A stretch of DNA of 64,000 nucleotides from Labilithrix sp. GTDB lineage: Bacteria; Myxococcota_A; Polyangia; Polyangiales; Polyangiaceae. The notes under the pieces are model-generated. The model was not told the DNA's origin. It searched no databases and was given only the letters and a program-made list of their open reading frames with translations. Every line of letters begins with the position of its first letter. Position 1 is the stretch's first letter. The stretch is from NCBI GenBank assembly GCA_019637225.1, contig JAHBWC010000018.1, positions 1 through 64,000 on the forward strand, given 5' to 3'. A program made the position numbers and the translations under genes. This document shows positions 26,501 through 35,906 of the stretch, one piece after another.

Positions 26501-26560
26501 CGGCGCCTCGATGTAAGCGGCGGCGCCGAAACGGCGCTCGATGGAAGCGGCGGCGCCGAA
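26501..26560. repeat. Two 30-bp tandem repeat units
   Basis: 26501-26530 and 26531-26560 are near-identical (CGATGNAAGCGGCGGCGCCG core). The second copy donates the left arm of the terminator hairpin that follows. Confidence 0.75.
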
Positions 26561-26575
26561 GAACGGCGCCGCCGC
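26547..26575. terminator. 12-bp-stem bidirectional hairpin
   Basis: The arms GCGGCGGCGCCG (26547-26558) and CGGCGCCGCCGC (26564-26575) enclose an AAGAA loop, ending 4 bp from the permease stop. It lies between convergent genes and has no U-tract. Confidence 0.65.
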
Positions 26576-26578
26576 GCC

Positions 26579-28108
26579 TCATTTCGCCCTCGAGACGGGG
26601 GCGTCCCGTCCACCTCGGGATTGGCCGCTCGGCGTCGCTTCCAGGTTCACGAGGCGCACCTTCGGTCCGGCGAAGCGTCCGCGGACGAGCGTGAAGTAGA
26701 CGATCGCGAGCACGCTCACGAGCGCGCCGAGCATCCCCGCGGGGAGCTGGTTCGGCGGCAGCGAGCAGACCGCCAGCACGAAGCCGCTCCAGACGACCGC
26801 GGCGCACGCGACGGGGACGCCGAAGCCGCGGAGGTTGAACGGACCGAGCGTCTTCCACAGGCCGCGCCGGCGCGCGAGGATCCCGAGGAGGATCGGGATA
26901 GCGTAGCTCACGTAGAGCGCCATCGTCGCCATCTTCGCCATCGCGTCGAACAGCGCCGCCGCGAACGGCGCGGTGCCGAGGACGAGCAAGAGCGGGCCGC
27001 CCGTGACGACCGCGATCGCGACGAGCGGCGTCCTCGTGCGCTCGTCCACGCGGCCGACGAACCGCGAGCCGGGCAGCCCACCGTCGCGCGCGAACGCATA
27101 GACCGTGCGCGAGGCGCTCGTGACGCTCGAGAGGCCGCAGAACCACATCGCAGCGAGGGCGAGCCCCATCGCCGCGCGGCCGCCGGTGTCGCCGAGGACG
27201 CCGCGCATCACGAGCAGCGGCGCGTGCGCGTCGGCGGCGACGGCCGGGAGGTCCGTGATGCCGAGCGTGACCGCGGAGAGCAGGAGGTAGCCCGCGACCG
27301 CGCTCACGGCCACGGACGAGACGATGCCCCACGCCGTGCGCCGCGCCGGATCGTGCGTCTCCTCGGCGAGGTGCGCCGAGGCGTCGTAGCCGGTGAACGT
27401 GAACATGCTGAGCACGAGGCCGCCGAGGAAGCCGAGGACGTGGTCGCCGTCGGGGCGCGTGGTGAAGCCCGTGTGGGCCAGGAACGAGACGGGCTGCGCG
27501 CGTCCGAAGGCGAGCAGCGCGGCGACGATCGCGATCACGCCCGCGATGTGGACGGTCGCCGATAGATCGTTGAGCGCCGCGACGAGGCGCACGCTGAGGG
27601 CGTTGACGAGCGCGTGGCTCGCGAGGATCGCCGCGAGGAGCAGGAGCGGCGCGGCGCGGACGAGCGGCGGAGCGGACGGCGACGAGGCGTCGAGGCCGAG
27701 CGTGGCCGCGAGCTCGCTCGCGCAGCCGAAGTCGATCGCAGCGACGATCGCGAGCTGGCCGGTGACGTTGATCGCCGCGGTCAGCCAGCCCGCGCCGGGC
27801 CCGCCGAGGAGCGCCGACCAGTGGTAGAGCGCCCCGGCCGTCGGAAAGGCGCTCGCGAGCTCGGCCATCGCGAGCGCGACCAGCATCGTGCCGGCGCTGA
27901 CGATGGGCCAGCCGATCCCGAGCGCCGCCGGCCCGCCCGGCCCGATCGCGTCGGAGTACGCGGTGATGCAGCCGGTGAGGACGCTGATGATGGAGAAGCT
28001 GACGGCGAAGCTCGAGAAGCCGCCCATCCGCCGCAGGAGCTCCTGCGCGTAGCCGAGGCGTCCAAGGGCCCGCGCGTCGTCCGCGTCGCGTCCGGCCCCT
28101 CGATCCAT
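26579..28108 (-). CDS. APC-superfamily amino-acid/amine permease
   Basis: 509 aa with about 12 transmembrane helices. The N-terminus shows the APC signature: a short cytoplasmic helix, then GGFSSFAVSFSIISVLTG, and AELASAFPTAGALYHW in helix 3. That pattern resembles the GABA/choline/amine permease branch. The later FTGYDASAHLAEETHDPARR block is also typical of it. It is an inner-membrane, proton-coupled uptake protein by family analogy; the substrate is not determined. The gene is monocistronic, with a terminator hairpin directly after it. Confidence 0.82.
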   Translation of the reverse strand: MDRGAGRDADDARALGRLGYAQELLRRMGGFSSFAVSFSIISVLTGCITAYSDAIGPGGPAALGIGWPIVSAGTMLVALAMAELASAFPTAGALYHWSALLGGPGAGWLTAAINVTGQLAIVAAIDFGCASELAATLGLDASSPSAPPLVRAAPLLLLAAILASHALVNALSVRLVAALNDLSATVHIAGVIAIVAALLAFGRAQPVSFLAHTGFTTRPDGDHVLGFLGGLVLSMFTFTGYDASAHLAEETHDPARRTAWGIVSSVAVSAVAGYLLLSAVTLGITDLPAVAADAHAPLLVMRGVLGDTGGRAAMGLALAAMWFCGLSSVTSASRTVYAFARDGGLPGSRFVGRVDERTRTPLVAIAVVTGGPLLLVLGTAPFAAALFDAMAKMATMALYVSYAIPILLGILARRRGLWKTLGPFNLRGFGVPVACAAVVWSGFVLAVCSLPPNQLPAGMLGALVSVLAIVYFTLVRGRFAGPKVRLVNLEATPSGQSRGGRDAPVSRAK

Positions 28109-28200
28109 CGCCGCTCCTATAGCACGAGGGTCCGTGACGCCGCTCGAGCGCGCCGTTGGAGGTTGACGCCCGGAGGTCTTTGTCGTCCTCTCCGGGGCGC

Positions 28201-28761
28201 GTGGCCAAGGAAGACGACCTCCTGCCCAAGAAGAAGACGTCGAGCACGGCGAAGGCGTCCTCGAGGGGGAGCACCGGAGCGTCGGCGCAGATGCTCCGCC
28301 TGATGCGGATCGTGCGGCTCTTCGGCGTGCTCCTCGGCGGCCTCGTCACGCTCGTCGGCGCCATGTCGCTCGTCGGGTTCGTGACCGACGCGTTCTGGGC
28401 GCGCCTCGTCGTCGCGCTGATCGTCGTGGTGGGCTTGTCCGCCTTCGTCTCGGTCCGCGTGCTCAAGCGCACCAAGCTCGGCGGCGGGCTCTCGACGGCG
28501 ACCGACATCTTCGCGATCGTCCTGCTCGCGATCGCGCTGGTGCTCGTCTCGGCGGACTTCGCGTCGAAGCCGCTCCTCGTGCGGGAGGGCGACCGCTACG
28601 CGCGCGCCGGCTCGCGGACGATGGCGCGCGTCGTCTACTTCCTCGGCGGCGTGAGCCCGGTGTTCCCCGCCGAGGCGGGCGCGGCGCCGGCGGGCTCGGG
28701 CTCGGCCGGAGGCTCCGCGTCGGCGGCGGGCTCCGCGCCGGCGGACGCGAGCGCGAAATGA
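28201..28761 (+). CDS. Membrane protein of unknown function
   Basis: 186 aa from the GTG at 28201; a TTG at 28156 in the same frame is an alternative. A Lys/Ser-rich cytoplasmic start (KKKTSSTAKASSRG) is followed by three hydrophobic segments (FGVLLGGLVTLVGAMSLVGF, LVVALIVVVGLSAFVSV, IFAIVLLAIALVLVSA). After that come about 35 residues and a Gly/Ser/Ala low-complexity tail. No family is recognised. The next gene begins 10 bp downstream, so the two very likely form an operon whose second product is periplasmic. Confidence 0.6.
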   Translation: MAKEDDLLPKKKTSSTAKASSRGSTGASAQMLRLMRIVRLFGVLLGGLVTLVGAMSLVGFVTDAFWARLVVALIVVVGLSAFVSVRVLKRTKLGGGLSTATDIFAIVLLAIALVLVSADFASKPLLVREGDRYARAGSRTMARVVYFLGGVSPVFPAEAGAAPAGSGSAGGSASAAGSAPADASAK

Positions 28762-28771
28762 GGCACGAGCG

Positions 28772-30280
28772 ATGAAGAGCTACGCGACCTTCATCATCAC
28801 GGCGCTCCTCACGGTCGCGCTCGTCTTCTCGCTCGTCTCGCGCGAGCGCACGAAGCACGAAGCGCCGGCGGAGGTCGTCGAGGTGAGCGAGACGCCGGCG
28901 GGCGACGCCGGCGTCGACGGCGGCGCGGAGGCGGGCGCCGCGGCGCTTGCGGCCGAGGCCGGCGCGTCGAAGGACCGCGCCCCGCTTCGCGTCACGACGC
29001 TCGGGTGGGAGCTCGTGGCCGCCGGGGTCGCGCTCGCGCCTCCGCCCGGCGCGGCGCCGGCCCCGAGCGCGGCGCCGCCGATCGAGCTCGCGCCGGAGAC
29101 GTCGCTCGACGCCATCGAGGCGCGCCTCGCGCGCGGCGGTGCGGATCCCCAGGGCGCCGACCTCGCCGTGCTGCCGCTCCCGGCGTTCGTCGCGTCGTTC
29201 GAGCGGCTCCGGGCGCTCGAGCCGCGCGCCTTCCTCGTCGTGGGCTTCTCGCACGGGAGGGAAGAGGTCCGCGCCGCGTCGGGCGCGCTCCTGAAGGCGC
29301 CGCCGGGCGCCGACGAGGTCAAGCTGGTCGCGCTCGGCCCGGCGACGGCGACGGACGCGACGGCCCGCGCGGCCGGCAGCGAGTCGGCGACGGTGCTCGG
29401 TCTCTTCGCGCTCGACCTCCTCGGCGTGGCTCCGGCGCGCATCGGCTTCGTCGCCCCCGGCACGCCGGAGGCGAAGTCGGCGGCGTTCGCCGCCCTGACC
29501 AAGGGGATCCCGGACGATCGGCCGAGGGCGTTCTCGACCGCCGACGCGTCGCGCTTGATCCCGATCGTGGCCGTGGCTCCGAAGGCGCTGCTCGACAGCC
29601 GTGAGACCGCGGTGCGCGAGTGGTCGAAGGCGTGGCTCGACGGCCTGTCGCGCGCGAAGACCGACGTGCCGGGCGTCGCGCGCCGGCTCGCCGCCAAGGA
29701 GGCCCTGCCGCTCGCCGCCGGCGTCGGTGGCGCGCCGGAGGCGCTCGTCCTCGTCGAGCGCCTCGGCCAGATCGAGAACGTCGGGCTCGACCAGCAGTCC
29801 TCGCTCATCGGCCCGCTCGCGAAGGGCGTGCTCACGCTCAACGCCCTCACGCAGCGCACCTGGCAGCTCGCGCGCGGCGGCGGGATCCTCACGACCGCGG
29901 CGCCCGAGCCGCTCCCGATCGACGCGCGCGTGGTCTCGCTGATCGCGCCGCCGCCGAAGGACGCGCCGCCGCCGGCCGTGGCGCCCGCCGATGGCGACGG
30001 AGGCACGGCCTTCGGGCCGTTGCCGGCGGGGACCGTCCCGCAGATCGCCTACCGGTCCGTGGAAGGGGACGCCGACAGGGTCGCGGGTCAGATCGCGTTC
30101 CTCGCGGCCGTGTTCGAGCGCGCGGCCTTCAAGGTCACCGCGAAGGGGGGCGACAAGGCGGCCGCGGCGATCGCCGCCGCCGCGCACGGCAAGGGCGTCG
30201 CCGCGAGCCGCCTCTCCGTCGCCGCGGGCGAGCCGTCCGATCGCGCGTTCGCCGTCGTCGAAGTGCTCTCGCTGCCCTGA
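28772..30280 (+). CDS. Membrane-anchored periplasmic protein, weakly like a substrate-binding protein
   Basis: 502 aa. One N-terminal helix (TFIITALLTVALVFSLV) anchors or exports it. After an Ala/Gly linker, residues 70-370 alternate strands and helices in a way that weakly resembles NitT/TauT-type solute-binding proteins (VGFSHGREEVRAASGALL, ETAVREWSKAWLDGL). A Pro/Ala linker leads to a C-terminal segment (HGKGVAASRLSVAAGEPSD...VEVLSL) reminiscent of an OmpA-like domain end. Both resemblances are faint and I do not assign a function. It is cotranscribed with the three-helix membrane protein 10 bp upstream and converges with the esterase gene (16-bp gap). Confidence 0.6.
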   Translation: MKSYATFIITALLTVALVFSLVSRERTKHEAPAEVVEVSETPAGDAGVDGGAEAGAAALAAEAGASKDRAPLRVTTLGWELVAAGVALAPPPGAAPAPSAAPPIELAPETSLDAIEARLARGGADPQGADLAVLPLPAFVASFERLRALEPRAFLVVGFSHGREEVRAASGALLKAPPGADEVKLVALGPATATDATARAAGSESATVLGLFALDLLGVAPARIGFVAPGTPEAKSAAFAALTKGIPDDRPRAFSTADASRLIPIVAVAPKALLDSRETAVREWSKAWLDGLSRAKTDVPGVARRLAAKEALPLAAGVGGAPEALVLVERLGQIENVGLDQQSSLIGPLAKGVLTLNALTQRTWQLARGGGILTTAAPEPLPIDARVVSLIAPPPKDAPPPAVAPADGDGGTAFGPLPAGTVPQIAYRSVEGDADRVAGQIAFLAAVFERAAFKVTAKGGDKAAAAIAAAAHGKGVAASRLSVAAGEPSDRAFAVVEVLSLP

Positions 30281-30296
30281 CGAGCCTTCGCCGCGC

Positions 30297-31217
30297 CTAC
30301 CTCTGCGCGTCGAAGAAGGCCCAGGTCACGTGCTTCGCCTGCGCCCAGAGGCTGTGGCCGAGGCCGGGCACCTTGCACGCCGTCACCGGGCGCTGGCAGC
30401 CGCCGTAGGACACGCAGCCTTGCGGGGACGACGGCGCGCTCCCCGCGCAGCGGTTCGCGCGGGTCCAGTGCTCGATGCTCTTCTGGCCCTCGGCCAGGCC
30501 GACCGTGCCGTCCGACGTCCCGTGCACCACGAGGCTCGCGACCGGGCCGCCCTTGCAGAGCAGGTTGCCGTGCTCGTCGTACTCGCCCGCCGTCTCGTAC
30601 GGGCCGCCGCCGGCGTGGGTGGCCACGGCGCGGACGCGATCGCCGCGGCGGCAGCCGAGCTGGTTTGCCATGTACGCGCCGTTGCTGAAGCCGGCGACGA
30701 ACACGCGGTGGAGATCGACGCAGTAGCGGCTCTGGGTGATCGCGAGCGTGGCGTCGAAGAGCGCGACGTCCGCGTTCTTCGACGCGGGCGAGTCGAGGTC
30801 CCAGCCCCCGCCGAGGCCGTCGGGGTAGAGGAAGAGCGCCTTGCCGCCCGCGGCGCTCTCGAGGTCCATCGCGCGGCGCGCCTGGGCGCCGTTGCCGCCG
30901 TGGCCGTGCAGCACGTACACGAGCGGGTACGAGAGGCTCGGCGCGTAGCCGGCCGGCACGACGAGCGTGTAGCTCCGGCTCTTGCCGAACACGGGGACGC
31001 GCTCCGTGAGCACGCCCGTCTTCGCGGCGGCCTTGCCGCACGCCGGCGATCCTCCGGACTCGGGCGCGGCGCCCGGCGAGCCCGGCGCGCCGGCGGACCC
31101 CGCGCGCGACTCCGGCGCCGACGGCGAAGGGGGAGCCTCGCTCGGACGCGCGCACGCGACGCACGCGACGAGGGCGGCGCCCGCGACGAGAGGGGTAGAG
31201 CTCGCCCGCGTTTTCAT
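30297..31217 (-). CDS. PHB-depolymerase/feruloyl-esterase-like lipoprotein (LpqC type)
   Basis: 306 aa alpha/beta hydrolase. A lipoprotein signal with cysteine in ACVAC is followed by about 40 Ser/Pro/Gly residues. The nucleophile elbow is GFSNGA, the acid is in VHGTSDGTV and the His is in GLGHSLW; HGHGG forms the oxyanion region. Six or more cysteines in the mature part suggest disulfides. The family acts on polyhydroxybutyrate oligomers or aromatic esters outside the cytoplasm; the real substrate is unknown. It starts 38 bp after the stop of the propeller gene on the same strand, so co-transcription is plausible. Confidence 0.82.
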   Translation of the reverse strand: MKTRASSTPLVAGAALVACVACARPSEAPPSPSAPESRAGSAGAPGSPGAAPESGGSPACGKAAAKTGVLTERVPVFGKSRSYTLVVPAGYAPSLSYPLVYVLHGHGGNGAQARRAMDLESAAGGKALFLYPDGLGGGWDLDSPASKNADVALFDATLAITQSRYCVDLHRVFVAGFSNGAYMANQLGCRRGDRVRAVATHAGGGPYETAGEYDEHGNLLCKGGPVASLVVHGTSDGTVGLAEGQKSIEHWTRANRCAGSAPSSPQGCVSYGGCQRPVTACKVPGLGHSLWAQAKHVTWAFFDAQR

Positions 31218-31255
31218 GCGGGCGAGACCTTACAACACCGCGCGCGTGTCTCGCG

Positions 31256-33736
31256 TCACTTCACGAGCGAGAGGCGAGGTCCGACACCGAACGCGGCCAT
31301 GTGACCGCTCTCCTCGGCGACGTACACGTCGCATCGCTCGTCGACGCGGAGGAGGTCCGGGATGGCGTCGCACGGGCCGATCTGGGCGAGGTGGGCGCCG
31401 TCGCTCGGCCGGAAGACGTGGACGTCGACGTGCGGCACGAAGAGCGCGCCCGACCGGAGCACCGGCTCGAGGCGGCGCGGGACGTCGGACTCGACCGTGC
31501 GCCCGAACGTGTGGCGGTAGCGGATCGCTCCGGTCGACGCGTCCACGCCGACGAGCTCGCCGGTGGGCGTGTTGCCGACGAGCAGATCGTCGACCGCGAG
31601 CCACGACGTGCCGACCGGCGCGACGGGCGTCTCCGTCTCGAAGAGCTGCTCGCCGGTCTCGCGGTGGAAGCCCGCGAGACGGAGCCCGCGGCGCGCGCGG
31701 ACGGCGACGCAGACGGACGACGCGGCGAGGAGGGGAGGGCCCTCGACGCTGTTCGGCGTCGAGAGCAGCCGCGCCGTCCACGCGCTCTCTCCCGAGAACG
31801 GATCGACCGCGTGGAGGGCCGCCGCGCTGCTCGAGCCGCCGGCGATCGCGAAGAGCGCCTCGTGGTCGACGGTAGGCGCCGCGACGAAGCGGAGCCGATC
31901 GCGCATCCGCCAGACGACGGCGCCGGTCTGGACGTCGACGGCGGTGAGCGCGCTGTCGCCGGAGGCGACGTAGAGGAGCTTGCCGGCACGCTTCAGCCGG
32001 AGCGCGCCCGAGCGGCAGCCCGACGACCAGAGGTAGCGCCAGCGCGCCTCGCCGCTCGTGAGGTCGATCGCGACGAGGTGGCGCTCGCCCTCGGTCACGA
32101 TGAGGAGGCGCGGGAGACCGGCCGAGCTGACGACGGCGCCCGCCGACGGGCCGGAGACGCGCGGGGCGATCCAGGCGCGGAGCGTGACGTCTCCGGTCGC
32201 GAAGTCGTGGAGCGCGATCGCGCCGTCGCTGCCGATGCGCGCGACGCCGGCCGGCGTGACGACGCTCGCCGCGCGCGGCGTGCTCTTGCGCCAGAGGAGC
32301 TCGCCGGTCGTCCGCTCGAGGCAGAACGTCTCCGCCGCCGAGCCGATGATGAGGCGATCTCCGCAGAGGAAGGTCGCGCGGAGATCGATGCCCGGAACGA
32401 GCGCCTGCCAGCGCTGCGTGTACCGGAGGCGAGCGGCCGACGAGAGCGGCGCGCCCTCCTCGGCGGGCCGCGCGCGGCGGCTCTCCGCGAAGGCGCGGTA
32501 GGACTCGGGCGCGGGGTTGATGCGGGAATCCTGGCGGCGAACCTCACGGAGGGCGTCGCCGGTCGCGCGCAAGTCGCGGCGGAAGGCCGCGAGCCGGAGG
32601 TTCGTGCCCTGCGCCCGGTCGCGCCGGACGATCGCCCGGACGAGCGCGCGTCCGAACGCGAGCGCGGACTCGACGACGTCGAACAGCGACAGCTCGGGGA
32701 ACGTCGCGGTGCCGCGACGCGTCGCAGACTCGGCCGTCGAGATTCCCCCGCGGCGGGCGTCCGCGCGGAGGAGGCTGGAGCCGCCGTCGCTCGGGGGAAC
32801 GAGCGAGAGCGCGGAGCGGTGTCCGTCGCCGCGGCTCGGGCCGAGCGTCAGCGCGGCGCGAGGGAGCTCCTCGTCGGCGTTCGAACGAAGGCCGAGCATG
32901 ACGCCGCCCGCGTCCATCCGCGTGAAGAACGGCTGACCCCGCTCCCACGCGTCGAGCGCGCGGCGAGACAGGTCGAGGAGACGCTCGGCGAAGAGGAACG
33001 GGTAGGCCTCACCGAGCTCGACCGAGCGCCCGCGGACCTCGGCGCGCATGCGGCCGCGGACGAGGAGCGCGTGCAGGTCCGCGCGCTCGACGCCGGTCTC
33101 GGCGGCGGTGCCCTCGGCGGCGCCGGCGCGCATCGCGAACTCGGCGGCGAACGAGATCGGAGCGTCGCGCTCGAGGTCGACGAGGACGAGCGGCGCGTCG
33201 GTCGCATCGTCGTCGTCCGCGTCGCGGTCGACCGTGCTGCCTGCGAGCGCGCCGCGGATCTCCGCGAGCTCACGGGCGACCGGGCCGCGCGCGTCGTCGG
33301 GGCTGCGGGCGAGCGTGGCGTCGATCGCGTCGACGACGCTCGCGCACATCTCCGAGAAGACGACCGGGCGATCGTAGACGAGGACCGTGGGCTCGGAGCC
33401 GGCGCGGTACACGCTCAGGGTCGCGCTCGACCCCACCCGCTCCACGCAGAGCTCCCAAGCGTCGTCGTAGAAGCGGACGATGCGCTTGCCGCGCGACGAC
33501 GGGATGAGCTCCGTCAGGGCGGACGCGAGGTCACGGAGGACACACGACGCGTGACGCTCCGCCACGCGCGCGGTGACGTTCGCGCCGTGGATGAAGAGGT
33601 CGAGGACCTCGTTGGGGCGCGCGCGCGTGCCGGACCGCGGCGGCGAGGGCAGACCCCCGGCGCTCGGCGCGGCCTCGGGGGTCCACGTCATGGTGCGTTG
33701 CGGCTCGGGTTCGACGAAGATCTCGAAGCTTCGCAT
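31256..33736 (-). CDS. PQQ-like beta-propeller protein with unknown N-terminal half
   Basis: 826 aa. Residues 430-826 hold BamB/PQQ-type propeller repeats: TTGELLWRK, LTSGEARWRY, QTGAVVWRM, FSGESAWTARL, ETGEQLFETE and STGAIRYRH. The N-terminal 400 residues are not recognised and are partly acidic (DRDADDDDATD near 170). There is no signal peptide, so despite the propeller it looks cytoplasmic, unlike BamB or PQQ dehydrogenases; a scaffold or interaction role is likely. An ATG at residue 16 is an alternative start. It is divergent from the GT-C gene at 33867 and 38 bp upstream of the esterase. Confidence 0.75.
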   Translation of the reverse strand: MRSFEIFVEPEPQRTMTWTPEAAPSAGGLPSPPRSGTRARPNEVLDLFIHGANVTARVAERHASCVLRDLASALTELIPSSRGKRIVRFYDDAWELCVERVGSSATLSVYRAGSEPTVLVYDRPVVFSEMCASVVDAIDATLARSPDDARGPVARELAEIRGALAGSTVDRDADDDDATDAPLVLVDLERDAPISFAAEFAMRAGAAEGTAAETGVERADLHALLVRGRMRAEVRGRSVELGEAYPFLFAERLLDLSRRALDAWERGQPFFTRMDAGGVMLGLRSNADEELPRAALTLGPSRGDGHRSALSLVPPSDGGSSLLRADARRGGISTAESATRRGTATFPELSLFDVVESALAFGRALVRAIVRRDRAQGTNLRLAAFRRDLRATGDALREVRRQDSRINPAPESYRAFAESRRARPAEEGAPLSSAARLRYTQRWQALVPGIDLRATFLCGDRLIIGSAAETFCLERTTGELLWRKSTPRAASVVTPAGVARIGSDGAIALHDFATGDVTLRAWIAPRVSGPSAGAVVSSAGLPRLLIVTEGERHLVAIDLTSGEARWRYLWSSGCRSGALRLKRAGKLLYVASGDSALTAVDVQTGAVVWRMRDRLRFVAAPTVDHEALFAIAGGSSSAAALHAVDPFSGESAWTARLLSTPNSVEGPPLLAASSVCVAVRARRGLRLAGFHRETGEQLFETETPVAPVGTSWLAVDDLLVGNTPTGELVGVDASTGAIRYRHTFGRTVESDVPRRLEPVLRSGALFVPHVDVHVFRPSDGAHLAQIGPCDAIPDLLRVDERCDVYVAEESGHMAAFGVGPRLSLVK

Positions 33737-33866
33737 TCTCGTTCTGGCTCGACAGTCTCTTCAGGCGGGCCGCGCGCCGTCGTTCGGCGCCACTCCCGAC
33801 CAGACGAATGCTAGAAAGACCGCCGTTTCATTCGTAGTTTTCAGCAGGTACTGCAGAGGAGTGGAC

Positions 33867-35273
33867 ATGGTCGTTGGCGCTTGGTACGGGCGCGCGCTCG
33901 CTCTCGCCGGCGCACTGAGCGCGCTCGTCCCTGCGCTCGCGATGTGGGGTTTCACGGTCGACGATGCGCTGATCCCGCTCCGCTACGCGCACCACCTCGC
34001 GTCCGGCGCGGGCTATCGGTTCGACGCCGTCGGTCCCTCGACCGACGGGGTGACTCCGCTGCCGTGGGCCCCGCTGCTCGCGCCGATCGCCGCGGGCGGC
34101 GATCTCGTGGCGGCGCTCGAACGCGCCAAGGCGCTCGGAGTCGTCGCCTGGGCGCTCGCCGGGGCGCTCCTCGGTCTCGGCCTCGCCAAGCGAGCCTCTG
34201 GCGGGCGGCGCGAGACGCTCCACGCGGCCGTCGCGCTGCTGGTGCTCGGCCTGGCGTTCCCGATCGGCGCCTGGGCCGCGAGCGGGATGGAGACGGGCCT
34301 CGCCACGGCCCTCGCGACGTGCGCGGCCGTGTCGTTCGAGCGGCCGCGCCGCGCGGCGCTGCTCGCGGGACTCGCGGCGACCCTTCGCCCGGAGCTCGTC
34401 GTCTGGGCCGTCATCGTCGCGGGAGGCGCCGCGGCGGCGGGGTCGCTCGCTCGCGGGCACGCCGCGCGCACCGTCGCGCTGGCGCTCGCGCCCTTCGCGC
34501 TCTGCGCGGTCGTGCGCCTCGTCGCGTTTGGGCGCCCCGCGCCGCTGGCGCTCCTCGCGAAGCCGAGCGACGCGCAGCACGGCGTCGTCTACGCCGGCGC
34601 GGCCGCGGTGGTCGTGCTGACGCCGATCCTCGCGTGCGCGCCGCTCGCGCTCGCGCTCGCGCGCGCCTCGTCGCTCGCGAGGACGCTTGCCCTCGCGGCG
34701 CTCGCGCACGTCGCCGTGATCGTCGCCGTCGGGGGCGACTGGATGCCGTACGCGCGCCTCATGGTCCCCGTCGCGCCGTCGCTCGCGCTCGTCTTCGTCG
34801 ACGTCGGTCGCGTGGCGCGGACGTGGTCGACGCTCGCGCGGGTGCTCCTCGCCCTCGCCGTGGGCGTCCTGATCGGCGTCCGCGCGGCGCCGGCGGGGCG
34901 CCATGTCCATGAAGCCCGGAAGGACCTGATCGCGCAGGCCCGGCCGCTTCTCGCCGGCGCGAAGGTCGTCGCGGCGCTCGACGTCGGATGGGTCGGGGCC
35001 TCCACCGGCGCGAGCGTCGTCGACCTCGCGGGGCTCACGGATCCCTCGATCGCGGCGCTCCCCGGGGGACACACGTCGAAGGCCGTCGACCTCGCGATGC
35101 TGCTCGACCGCGACGTCGACACGATCGTCGTCTACGGGGAGCCCCGCCTCGTCGAGCAGCGCTTGCTCCGGTCGGCGCTGTTCGCCGAGCGCTTCGAGCG
35201 GCAGGCGACGATCGCGTTCGGCGCTCCGCGCGCCGGGAGCGCGCAGCGTTACGAGATCTACCGTCGCCGCTGA
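33867..35273 (+). CDS. GT-C family membrane glycosyltransferase
   Basis: 468 aa from the ATG at 33867, with GAGGAG 6 nt upstream. About ten transmembrane helices are predicted. The first loop, FTVDDALIPLRYAHHL with GVTPLPWAPLL soon after, matches the DDA...YRYA...GxT..LW pattern of GT-C enzymes that use lipid-linked sugars. GDWMPYARLMVPVAP near residue 290 is another block common to this group. The C-terminal 110 residues form a soluble alpha/beta domain ending in EIYRRR. The donor and acceptor sugars are unknown. It ends 11 bp from the convergent PilZ gene. Confidence 0.78.
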   Translation: MVVGAWYGRALALAGALSALVPALAMWGFTVDDALIPLRYAHHLASGAGYRFDAVGPSTDGVTPLPWAPLLAPIAAGGDLVAALERAKALGVVAWALAGALLGLGLAKRASGGRRETLHAAVALLVLGLAFPIGAWAASGMETGLATALATCAAVSFERPRRAALLAGLAATLRPELVVWAVIVAGGAAAAGSLARGHAARTVALALAPFALCAVVRLVAFGRPAPLALLAKPSDAQHGVVYAGAAAVVVLTPILACAPLALALARASSLARTLALAALAHVAVIVAVGGDWMPYARLMVPVAPSLALVFVDVGRVARTWSTLARVLLALAVGVLIGVRAAPAGRHVHEARKDLIAQARPLLAGAKVVAALDVGWVGASTGASVVDLAGLTDPSIAALPGGHTSKAVDLAMLLDRDVDTIVVYGEPRLVEQRLLRSALFAERFERQATIAFGAPRAGSAQRYEIYRRR

Positions 35274-35284
35274 GGGCGGCGGAA

Positions 35285-35842
35285 TCACTCCTTGGCGGCA
35301 GCGCGGGGCGGCGAGGGAGGCGGCTCGGTGGCGCTCCCGATCCGGATCCCCGACGGGGACGGCGTCTCGGCCGTCGCGACGACGCTCTTCGCGGCGGCGC
35401 TCTTCGCGGCGGCGCGCTTCACCTGGATGAGCTCGCGGACGAAGTCGTCCCACGCGACGCGATCGGGCCCGGCGAGGCCCCAGAACTGCACGCCGACGCC
35501 CGCGGGTCGACCGTCCGCGGCGTCGCTCGTCGTCGAGACATGGACCGCCATGGCGTGCGCCTCGATCTCGCGGAGCGGGAGGGTGACGCGGAGCCGCATG
35601 AGGGCGCGCACCGGCGGAGGCTCGTCCGTGCGAAGGAACAGGCCCTTGAAGCTGACGTCGGACGTCTCGAGCGGGAGCGTCCGGCGCCCGCGCACGACCG
35701 AAACGCGGATGCGCGCGTCGACGCGAGCCTCGCGACGAAGGTTCGCCTCGACCGGACCGCGCTCGCGACCGGGCGTCGAACCCTGGCCGCTTCGGACCTC
35801 GGACGGCGTCGGAAGGTTCTTCGGTTCGCTCTCGTCGCTCAT
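35285..35842 (-). CDS. PilZ-domain protein (probable c-di-GMP receptor)
   Basis: 185 aa. The PilZ domain spans about 34-140 and keeps both c-di-GMP-binding motifs: RxxxR in RREAR and D/NxSxxG in DVSFKG. The tail is Ala/Lys and Pro-rich. It is a single-domain cytoplasmic receptor of the second messenger, affecting motility or surface polysaccharide in known cases. It lies 64 bp downstream of the Sel1-like gene on the same strand and may be the last gene of the srf-like cluster, though the gap leaves room for its own promoter. Confidence 0.85.
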   Translation of the reverse strand: MSDESEPKNLPTPSEVRSGQGSTPGRERGPVEANLRREARVDARIRVSVVRGRRTLPLETSDVSFKGLFLRTDEPPPVRALMRLRVTLPLREIEAHAMAVHVSTTSDAADGRPAGVGVQFWGLAGPDRVAWDDFVRELIQVKRAAAKSAAAKSVVATAETPSPSGIRIGSATEPPPSPPRAAAKE

Positions 35843-35906
35843 GACGAACGCCGTCCGCGGGCTCCCTTTACGCTACCACGCCGGCGGGCCGCCGCCGCGC
35901 GGGGGG

